64,000 nucleotides of DNA from Leifsonia sp052114085 (GTDB taxonomy: Bacteria > Actinomycetota > Actinomycetes > Actinomycetales > Microbacteriaceae), in the NCBI RefSeq assembly GCF_052114085.1, contig NZ_JBFREB010000001.1:2976001-3040000 (forward strand), in the 5' to 3' direction. Shown here piece after piece: positions 1 through 6,691 of this stretch. Under the pieces are notes generated by a model, which saw only the letters and a list, made by a program, of their open reading frames with translations, ran no database searches and was not told the DNA's origin. A program made the position numbers and the translations under genes. Within the stretch, counting starts at the first letter, position 1. Every line of letters starts with the position of its first letter.

Positions 1-654
1 GCGCGCGTCAGCGCACCGGTGCCCGTGCCGATCCGCGTCGGTATCCCCTCTGCGACCTTTCCGTGGCCCTGGAGCGTCGTCGAGTGGTTCGACGGGACGG
101 ACGGCGCCTCGGTGGGCACGGACGCCCGCACGCCCCTGGCGGAGCCGCTCGCCGGTTTCGTCGGCGAGCTCGCCATCCCCGCGCCGGATGCGCCCCGCAA
201 CCCGGTCCGCGGCGTGCCGCTCGCCTCGCGGCACGAGGCAGTGCGAACGCGCCTGAGGTCCCTCGCCGGACGGATGGAGGTGGCGCACCTGGAGGAGGCG
301 TGGCGCCGAGCGCTCGACGCCCCCGCCTGGGACGGTCCGCCCATTCTGCTCCACGGCGACCTGCACCCGGGCAATCTGCTGCTCGGTCCCGACGGTTCGC
401 TCGCCGCGGTGCTCGACTTCGGGGATGTGACCTCTGGCGATCCCGCGACCGATCTGGCGACCGCGTGGCTGACATTCGACGGGGACGCCCGCGGGCGCTT
501 CCGGCGAGCGCTCAACCACCAACCTGACGCCGCCACCTGGCGACGTGCGCGCGGCTGGGCCGTGGCGATGGCCTCGGCACTCGCGACGGCCTCCGACGAC
601 AATCCGCGCATGGCCGCACTGGCCCGGCACGCGCTGGAGCAATTGGAGGAGTGA
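1..654 (+). CDS. Aminoglycoside phosphotransferase-family kinase (5' end missing)
   Basis: The reading frame is open from the first base of the window, so the N-terminal lobe lies outside. The remaining ~217 residues hold the C-lobe of an APH/choline-kinase fold: the catalytic-loop motif HGDLHPGN (bases 352-375) and, after it, the metal-binding segment VLDFGD (about 409-426). Family members phosphorylate aminoglycosides, macrolides, homoserine or other small alcohols; the substrate cannot be read from this part. It ends 12 bases before the convergent small gene at 667. The family call is firm; a resistance role is not shown. Confidence 0.85.
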   Translation, partial: ARVSAPVPVPIRVGIPSATFPWPWSVVEWFDGTDGASVGTDARTPLAEPLAGFVGELAIPAPDAPRNPVRGVPLASRHEAVRTRLRSLAGRMEVAHLEEAWRRALDAPAWDGPPILLHGDLHPGNLLLGPDGSLAAVLDFGDVTSGDPATDLATAWLTFDGDARGRFRRALNHQPDAATWRRARGWAVAMASALATASDDNPRMAALARHALEQLEE

Positions 655-666
655 GCGGAGCGGGCG

Positions 667-999
667 CTACATCCCGCGCTCGTGCGTGGACCCGGTCACC
701 GGCTGGCCGTCCTCGTCGATGGCGATGAGCCCGCTGGAACTCGCCGCGGCCGTGGCCAGCCGCTCGACCCAGTCGCGATCCAGCGACGGCAGACGCGACC
801 CGCTGTAGCGGAACCGCAGCGGGATCGACGGGTCGATCCAGATGGTCGTCCGCCCGTCCCCGTTCTCCGAAGCCTCCCGCCAACTGAGGGCGAATGACTC
901 CTTGCGGCGCAGCTTCGAGACGATCACCACCTCGAGGTGTGCCAGCACGCGGTCCTCGAACGAGATCTGCGTGCTGCTGTCGTACATCAGGTATCCCAC
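667..999 (-). CDS. DUF7882-like small conserved protein (110 aa)
   Basis: A small soluble protein beginning MGYLMYDSS, with a central KLRRKESFALSWRE stretch and the conserved-looking IWIDPSIPLRFRY segment. This resembles a short family common in Microbacteriaceae, often annotated DUF7882 or, misleadingly, ATP-dependent DNA ligase; no ligase motif is present. The start is GTG at 999 with a strong GGAGGT ribosome site five bases upstream (about 1005-1010). It stands alone on the minus strand, convergent with the phosphotransferase-like gene. The function is unknown; I recognise the family from memory only. Confidence 0.75.
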   Translation of the reverse strand: MGYLMYDSSTQISFEDRVLAHLEVVIVSKLRRKESFALSWREASENGDGRTTIWIDPSIPLRFRYSGSRLPSLDRDWVERLATAAASSSGLIAIDEDGQPVTGSTHERGM

Positions 1000-1076
1000 A
1001 AGGCACCTCCACGCTCACCGTACGCTACTGAAGCGCTCGCGAGGGCGTCGAGCGCTGCCTGGGCGCCGGGCAACGG

Positions 1077-1124
1077 AAAACGGAGGAGGTCACGACCGAA
1101 TCGACCGTGACCTCCTCCGTTTTT
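1077..1124 (-). terminator. Intrinsic terminator, bidirectional form
   Basis: A perfect 14-bp inverted repeat (1081-1094 with 1106-1119, 11-nt loop) is flanked by AAAA on the left and TTTTT on the right, so it has a U-tract in both directions. It lies 18 bases after the stop of the minus-strand aldehyde dehydrogenase and most likely ends that transcript. Confidence 0.9.
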
Positions 1125-1141
1125 AGAGGCTGCTGGGTGCC

Positions 1142-2515
1142 CTACCAGTCGTTGCCGACGCGGATGAGCTTCTTGTTGACGAACTCGTCGGCGCCGAACC
1201 GGCCGAGCTCGCGTCCCGAACCGGACCGCTTCACGCCACCGAACGGCAGCTCGGCTCCGTCGGCGAGGACGACGTTGACGAAGACCATGCCGGCCTCGAT
1301 GCGGTTCGCGACGCGCTCGGCCTGCTCCTTGTCGGTGGTGTAGAGGTAGGAGCCGAGTCCGAACGGGGTGTCGTTGGCGATGCGGACCGCCTCCTCCTCG
1401 TCCTGCGCGCGGAAGACCTGCGCGACCGGTCCGAAGAACTCCTCCTGCGACGCCGGGTTCTCCGGCGTCACGTCGGTGAGCACCGTGGTCTCGAAGAACG
1501 CTCCGTTACGGCCTCCGCCGCGGACCAGGGTGGCGCCGTTCTCGACCGCGCGCTTCACCTGCTCGTCGAGGTTCTCCGCCGCCTTCAGCGACGAGAGCGG
1601 GCCGAGCGCCGACTCGTCGCTGGTCGGGTCACTGGCCTCGACCTCGGCCAGCTTGGCCGTGAACTTCTCGAGGAACGACGGGTAGAGCTCGTCGATGACG
1701 ACGAACCGCTTGGCCGCGTTGCAGGACTGGCCGCTGTTGTCGAGACGCGCATCCACCGCGTTCTGCACGGCCGCATCCAGGTCGTCGGTGGAGAGCAGGA
1801 TGAACGGGTCGGAACCGCCGAGCTCGAGCACGACCTTCTTCAGGTTGCGGCCGGCGATCTCGGCGACCTTCGCGCCGGCGCGCTCCGAGCCCGTGAGCGA
1901 GACACCCTGCACACGTGGGTCCGCGATGACGGTCTCGATCTGGTCGTGGTCGGCGTAGATGTTGATGTACGCGCCCTCGGGGAAGCCCGCGTCGAGGAAG
2001 ATCTGCTGGATCGCGGCCGCCGACTCCGGGCACTGCTCCGCGTGCTTGAGCAGGATGGTGTTGCCGATCACCAGGTTCGGGCCGGCGAAGCGCGCCACCT
2101 GGTAGTACGGGAAGTTCCAGGGCATGATGCCGAGCAGCACTCCGAGAGCCGAGCGGCGGATGACGGCGGTGCCGTCGCCGTCCAGCAGCGTGATCGGCTC
2201 GTCCTTCAGGAACTCGTCCGCGTGGTCGGCGTAATACTCGTAGATCGCACCCGCGAAATCGACCTCGGCGAGCGCCTGCTCGACCGGCTTGCCCATCTCG
2301 AGCACGATGATGTCCGCCAACTCCTGGCGGCGCTCCAGGTGCAGTTCGCCGACGCGGCGGATGAGAGCGGCGCGCTCCTGCCCGGTGGTCGAACGCGACC
2401 ACGTGCGGAACGTGTCGTCGGCGGCGGCGATCGCGGCCGTCAGGTCGGCGTCGCTGATGGTGTCGAAGGTCTTGACCGTCTCGCCGGTGGCGGGGTTGGT
2501 CACGGCGTAGCTCAT
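1142..2515 (-). CDS. gabD: NAD(P)-dependent succinate-semialdehyde dehydrogenase (GabD-type ALDH)
   Basis: A 457-residue aldehyde dehydrogenase that oxidises an aldehyde, most likely succinate semialdehyde, to the acid with NAD(P)+. The oxyanion Asn is at residue 134 (PWNFP), the general base Glu at 231 (LELGG) and the catalytic Cys at 265 (SGQSC). The opening (YAVTNPATGETVKTF) and total length match the short GabD1-type enzymes of actinobacteria. The start ATG at 2515 is chosen over longer upstream possibilities because GAGGAG lies 4-5 bases before it and homology begins there. The gene is monocistronic with a strong terminator. The precise aldehyde is inferred from family resemblance. Confidence 0.88.
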   Translation of the reverse strand: MSYAVTNPATGETVKTFDTISDADLTAAIAAADDTFRTWSRSTTGQERAALIRRVGELHLERRQELADIIVLEMGKPVEQALAEVDFAGAIYEYYADHADEFLKDEPITLLDGDGTAVIRRSALGVLLGIMPWNFPYYQVARFAGPNLVIGNTILLKHAEQCPESAAAIQQIFLDAGFPEGAYINIYADHDQIETVIADPRVQGVSLTGSERAGAKVAEIAGRNLKKVVLELGGSDPFILLSTDDLDAAVQNAVDARLDNSGQSCNAAKRFVVIDELYPSFLEKFTAKLAEVEASDPTSDESALGPLSSLKAAENLDEQVKRAVENGATLVRGGGRNGAFFETTVLTDVTPENPASQEEFFGPVAQVFRAQDEEEAVRIANDTPFGLGSYLYTTDKEQAERVANRIEAGMVFVNVVLADGAELPFGGVKRSGSGRELGRFGADEFVNKKLIRVGNDW

Positions 2516-2753
2516 GGCACTCCTCATTCTTCGCTGAAACGGGTCTAGCCCATCCTCACAGTACGGCCTCCGGGGCCACTGTGACTCGCCACAGCGTCCA
2601 GCCGCTCCCGGAACGCTCGACGTCGCGTCCAACCGTCGAGCCCCTTCGCGGATCCTCGTGCGCGAGCTTTCGAATCGGTACGCCCCATGAGGGCACGCGC
2701 GGCGTTCAATGGAGTGAGATCAGGGCCGTATCCCGAACGGGAAGGAGTGGCCG

Positions 2754-4085
2754 ATGGCTGAGCCGCACATCGTCATCCTGGGAGCAGGGTTCGCGGGGTT
2801 CGCCCTCGCCCGCGCGCTGCGACGGGACGCCGCGTCGAAACGCCTCCGACTCACCGTGGTTGACCCGCAGCCGTACCTCACCTATAAACCGCTGTTACCC
2901 GAGGTGGCCGGCGGCGAGACACAGGCGGCCAACAGCGTTGTGCCGCTGCGCCGCCAACTGAAGCATGTCGACTTGGTAGCCGGTTCGGTGGAGTCGGTGG
3001 ACACAGTCGCGAAGGTGGCCGTCGTGCGCGTCCTCGACGGCACGGAGAGGGCGCTTCGGTATGACCACGTGGTGTTCGCTCTGGGCGCGGTGACCAAGAC
3101 CCTGCCCATCCCTGGACTCGCCGCCAACGCCGTCGGTTTCTCGAGCGTCGAGGAGGCTGGATACCTTCGCGATCACGTGCTCGAGCGCATCCGCTTCGCG
3201 GCGGCGACGGCTGACCCGGAGGCGCGACGACGCGCACTGACATTCGTCTTCGTCGGGGGCGGTTACACCGGCGTCGAAGCGATCGCTGAGTTGCAGCGTC
3301 TCGCGTCCGCCGAGTTCGGCAGGTACCGGAATCTGGACGGCGAGCGGATGACCTGGCTGCTGGTCGAGGCGGCGGGCCGGATCGCGGCGGAGCTCACCGA
3401 GGCGCTCTCCGCTTGGACGCTGCAGCTGCTACGCCGGCGCGGCATCCGGGTGCTCCTGGACACCGAGATGAACTCGTGCGAGGACGGCGACGTCGTGCTC
3501 AGCAACGGTGAGACCCATCCGTCAGACACGATCGTGTGGGTCGCCGGCATCAGGCCGAATCCCGTGCTGGAGCGTACGGACGTCCCGCGCGGGAAGAAAG
3601 GCCATGTGCAGTGCGCCGCGACCCTGCAGGCGGTGTCCGCCGACGGCACACCGGTCGACGGGGTGTGGGCGCTCGGAGACGACGCGCAAGTGCCCGACCT
3701 GATGGCTCCCAGCCAGCCCGCGTACTACCCGCCCAACGCGCAGAACGCAATCCGGCAGGCCAGCGTGCTCGCAGACAACCTGCGTCGAGCACTCAGCGGT
3801 CGACCACTGGTCGAATACCGGCACCGCTCGCTCGGCACGCTGGCCAGCTATGGCGGCATGCACGGGGCGGCGGTCGTCCGCGGGGTGCCCCTCCGGGGGT
3901 TCCCCGCGTGGGCCGTCGACAAGGTCTATCACGCGATCGCCCTTCCGAGCGTGGGTCGCCGGTTCCGGCTGGTCCTCGGCTGGATCGGAAACGGGCTCAC
4001 ACCGCGGGACGACGCCCCGGTGAGCGCGTTCCCGCAGCCTCGCGAGCGCTTCCGAGAGGCAGCTCGCGAGCAGTCCGAGCCCTGA
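2754..4085 (+). CDS. Type II NADH dehydrogenase-like NAD(P)/FAD oxidoreductase
   Basis: A 443-residue two-dinucleotide-domain flavoprotein. The FAD-binding GAGFAG is at residues 10-15, the NADH-binding GGGYTG at 168-173, then the WVAGIRPNP and ALGDDAQVP segments typical of the NDH-2 group, followed by the YPPNAQNAIRQ quinone-site region. Such enzymes pass electrons from NADH to the quinone pool without pumping protons, attached to the inner face of the membrane. AAGGAG lies 6-8 bases before the ATG. The next gene is a pyruvate-oxidase-like enzyme, another potential quinone reductant, which fits a respiratory side-entry module. Confidence 0.87.
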   Translation: MAEPHIVILGAGFAGFALARALRRDAASKRLRLTVVDPQPYLTYKPLLPEVAGGETQAANSVVPLRRQLKHVDLVAGSVESVDTVAKVAVVRVLDGTERALRYDHVVFALGAVTKTLPIPGLAANAVGFSSVEEAGYLRDHVLERIRFAAATADPEARRRALTFVFVGGGYTGVEAIAELQRLASAEFGRYRNLDGERMTWLLVEAAGRIAAELTEALSAWTLQLLRRRGIRVLLDTEMNSCEDGDVVLSNGETHPSDTIVWVAGIRPNPVLERTDVPRGKKGHVQCAATLQAVSADGTPVDGVWALGDDAQVPDLMAPSQPAYYPPNAQNAIRQASVLADNLRRALSGRPLVEYRHRSLGTLASYGGMHGAAVVRGVPLRGFPAWAVDKVYHAIALPSVGRRFRLVLGWIGNGLTPRDDAPVSAFPQPRERFREAAREQSEP

Positions 4086-4123
4086 GGTCGCCGAGAGGCA
4101 GCTAGGAGCCGCTCGCCCGCGCC

Positions 4124-4146
4124 GCCCATCGGTCGTCGCGATGGGC
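4124..4146 (+). terminator. Possible hairpin terminator after the NDH-2 gene
   Basis: An 8-bp perfect stem (4124-4131 with 4139-4146) with a 7-nt loop lies 38 bases past the stop. There is no U-tract, so termination is only suggested by position. Confidence 0.35.
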
Positions 4147-4208
4147 CGTTGACGCGCGCCCCTCGAAGCGTTGGATGGCGAGGGGGAGCCGAACGACAAG
4201 GAGAGACC

Positions 4209-6041
4209 ATGACGACCGTGAGCGAATTCGTGATCGAGCGCATCCGGGAGTGGGGCGTGCGACGCGTCTTCGGATTCCCCGGAGACGGGATCGGGGAGTT
4301 CGACGGTGCACTCGGCAAGGCGGAACGCGCCGGAGAGGGCCTGGAGTACATCCGGCCGACGCACGAGGAGATCTGCGCCTTCATGGCGACGGCGCACGCC
4401 AAGTTCACCGGCGAGGTGGGCGTGTGCATCGCAACCTCCAGCCCGGGCGGCTTTCACCTCATCAACGGGCTGTACGACGCCAAGATGGACAACCAGCCGG
4501 TGGTCGCCATCGTCGGCCAGCAGGGCCTCGACTCGCTGGGGACCTTCAACCAGCAGGAGAGCAACCTCGAGCGGACGTTCTCGGACGTCGCGGCGTACGT
4601 GCAGACCATCGTCTCGCCCGCCCAGGCGCAAGCGGTGGTGGACACCGCCTTCCGCACGGCGATCACCCGCCTCCAGCCGACCGTGATCATCCTGCCTCAC
4701 GACGTGCAGGGCCAGAAGATGGTGGAGCCGGGCGCCGAGATGTGGCACTCCCGCTCCAGCGCCGTCGCGCCCTCCACCGCCATCGCACCGCCGGAGGAGC
4801 AGCTTCGGGCGGCCGCCGACATCATCAACGCCGGCGAACGTGTCACCTTCCTGGTCGGGCACGGCGCGAACGGCGCGACGGCGGAGGTACTGGAGGCGGC
4901 GAAGCTCGCCGGCGCCGGCATCATCACCAGCCTGCGCGGCAAGCAGGTGGTGCCATCCGACGTGCCGTTCCACACCCAGCAGCTGGGCCTGCTCGGCTCC
5001 CGCGCGAGCTACCTGCAGATGAAGGACTGCGACACCCTCGTCCTGCTCGGCACCAACTACCCGTACGGGCAGTTCCTGCCCGCGACCGGGCAGGCGCGCG
5101 CCGTCCAGATCGACCTCCGGCCTGAGCAGCTGGGCCTGCGATACCCGACCGAGGTCAGCATGTGGGCCGACGTGAAGACGGCGCTGGCTGGACTCATCCC
5201 CCTTCTGACGCGGAAGGACGACCTGTCATGGCAGGAGAAGGTCGCCAGCGACATGGCGAAGTGGGACGACGAGCTCACCGCGCAGGCGGAGCAGGTCTAC
5301 GACGACGGCGTGAACCCGCGCCGCGTGTACCAGGAATTGAACAAGAGGCTCCCGGCGGGCGCGGTGGTCACCGCCGACGCGGGAACCAGCGCCGACTGGT
5401 ACGGCCAGTACATCCGCCTCCACGACGGGATGCTCGGCGACCTTTCCGGACGGCTCGCGAGCATGCTTGCGGCGATGCCGTACGCCGAGGCGGCCAAGTT
5501 CGCGTACCCCGATCGCACCGTGGTCTGCACCATCGGGGACGGCGCCTTCCAGATGCTCGGCATGAACGAGCTCATCACTCTCAAGAAGTACCTGTCGCGC
5601 TGGTCCGACCCGACATTCATCGTGCTCGTCCTGCACAACGACGATCTGACCCAGGTGTCGTGGGAAATGCGGACGGAGGACGGCAACCCGGTCTGGTCCA
5701 CCTCTCAGGACGTCGAATCGGTGGACTACGCCGGTTGGGCGCGGCTGCTCGGCTTCAACGGCATCACCGTCACCGGTGATGACGATGTCGCGGCGGCGTG
5801 GGATGCGGCGTTCGCCCACCGCGGGGTGACCCTGATCGACGCGCACACCAGTCGCAACGTCCCGCCGCTTCCGCCGCACATCACGGCCGAGTTCGCGGTG
5901 AACACCGCCAAGGCGCTGATGAAGGGTGACCCGGAGGGACTCGGAGCGATCAAGGACTCGGCCGTATCCCTCGTCACGGAGGGAGTGGAGCGCGTCAAGA
6001 GCGCCGTGCGGCGCGATCACGACGGCGACGACGTCCAATAG
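4209..6041 (+). CDS. Thiamine-diphosphate enzyme, pyruvate oxidase/acetolactate-synthase-like
   Basis: 610 residues with the three-domain ThDP-enzyme layout: a PYR domain with the cofactor-activating Glu in THEEICAFM (residue 53 or 54), a central domain, and a C-terminal PP domain with the GDGAFQM ThDP/Mg motif near residue 443 and the paired Asn in LHNDD. It resembles PoxB-type pyruvate:quinone oxidoreductases and related pyruvate oxidases, which decarboxylate pyruvate to acetate. AAGGAG ends six bases before the ATG at 4209, and homology starts there. The adjacent NDH-2-like gene and following MarR regulator suggest a regulated respiratory or overflow function. Acetolactate synthase proper is less likely without a regulatory subunit nearby. 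Confidence 0.8.
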   Translation: MTTVSEFVIERIREWGVRRVFGFPGDGIGEFDGALGKAERAGEGLEYIRPTHEEICAFMATAHAKFTGEVGVCIATSSPGGFHLINGLYDAKMDNQPVVAIVGQQGLDSLGTFNQQESNLERTFSDVAAYVQTIVSPAQAQAVVDTAFRTAITRLQPTVIILPHDVQGQKMVEPGAEMWHSRSSAVAPSTAIAPPEEQLRAAADIINAGERVTFLVGHGANGATAEVLEAAKLAGAGIITSLRGKQVVPSDVPFHTQQLGLLGSRASYLQMKDCDTLVLLGTNYPYGQFLPATGQARAVQIDLRPEQLGLRYPTEVSMWADVKTALAGLIPLLTRKDDLSWQEKVASDMAKWDDELTAQAEQVYDDGVNPRRVYQELNKRLPAGAVVTADAGTSADWYGQYIRLHDGMLGDLSGRLASMLAAMPYAEAAKFAYPDRTVVCTIGDGAFQMLGMNELITLKKYLSRWSDPTFIVLVLHNDDLTQVSWEMRTEDGNPVWSTSQDVESVDYAGWARLLGFNGITVTGDDDVAAAWDAAFAHRGVTLIDAHTSRNVPPLPPHITAEFAVNTAKALMKGDPEGLGAIKDSAVSLVTEGVERVKSAVRRDHDGDDVQ

Positions 6042-6081
6042 GAAGGCCGGGATGCGGCGGGGTGCGCAAAATCGCGCAAGG

Positions 6082-6097
6082 CTTGCGGCCCCGCAAG
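6082..6097. promoter_or_regulatory. Palindrome upstream of marR, candidate operator
   Basis: A 7-bp inverted repeat CTTGCGG-CC-CCGCAAG lies about 20 bases before the MarR start, inside a longer direct repeat of GCAAGGCTT (about 6078-6086 and 6092-6100). Position and symmetry suit autoregulation; this is inference. Confidence 0.4.
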
Positions 6098-6119
6098 GCT
6101 TTCACGGTAAAAAGGAGTC

Positions 6120-6593
6120 GTGAGCGACGAGGAACAGGTCGATGCAGCCCTGCGAGCAGCCGATGTGCTGATGCACGTCGCCGCACGCTCGGTGATGGAG
6201 GTCGAGCACCTCGTCAGCTCGCCGCAGCTCCGTGTGCTGGTCTTCATCGCGACGCGCGGCCCACAGAACCCGGGCGACATCGCGGTCGAGTTGGGCGTCC
6301 ACGCGTCGAACGCGACGCGGACCAGCGAGAAGCTGGTGCGCGCCGGACTCCTCGAGCGGCGCGAGGATCCGCAGGACCGGCGCTACGTGCAACTCACCCT
6401 CACGCGAGAGGGCGAGAAGCTGGTGGAGCGGGTGATCGCGCACCGGCGCAACGCCCTGGCCGAGGTGTTCGCAGCGATGGATCCGGCAGACCGCGAGGCC
6501 GCCGCACTGTCGTTCGCCGCGTTCGCCGCCGCCGCCGGCGTCGAGCCCTCCGAAGACGGCCGCTTCACCCTGAAGCAGCCCGCCTCCCACTGA
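6120..6593 (+). CDS. MarR-family transcriptional regulator
   Basis: 157 residues with the winged-helix layout of MarR proteins. The recognition region includes LVSSPQLRVLVFIATR and NPGDIAVELGVHASNATRTS, and the wing is at ERREDPQDRRYVQLTLT (residues ~75-105), with helical dimerisation segments at both ends. The GTG start at 6120 has AAAGGAG only two bases away, so a start at the in-frame ATG 6141 is possible. It follows the ThDP enzyme by 78 bases and may regulate it or itself. The ligand is unknown. A family-A hairpin follows directly after the stop. Confidence 0.85.
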   Translation: MSDEEQVDAALRAADVLMHVAARSVMEVEHLVSSPQLRVLVFIATRGPQNPGDIAVELGVHASNATRTSEKLVRAGLLERREDPQDRRYVQLTLTREGEKLVERVIAHRRNALAEVFAAMDPADREAAALSFAAFAAAAGVEPSEDGRFTLKQPASH

Positions 6594-6598
6594 CAAAC

Positions 6599-6674
6599 GC
6601 CCACCGTCGAGTCCGCGAAGACTGCACACGCCAGGCGGCGTGTCTGTGCAATCTTCGCGGACTCGGCGGTGGGC
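6599..6674. repeat. Long intergenic stem-loop, family A copy 1
   Basis: A 76-nt near-perfect hairpin begins 5 bases after the marR stop and ends 17 bases before the stop of the convergent helicase gene. The arms differ by two wobble-compatible changes and a 3-nt insertion. The arm core GAGTCCGCGAAGACTGCAC and loop GGCGGCGTGTC recur at 42555. There is no U-tract on either side. A role as a transcript end or RNA stabiliser is inferred. Confidence 0.8.
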
Positions 6675-6691
6675 GGAGTGCGCGCGGGCGG

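Noticed and set aside
6599..6674. Family A hairpin as a tRNA or structured ncRNA gene
   Set aside because: It is a single long stem-loop without cloverleaf features or a promoter, placed between convergent stops.
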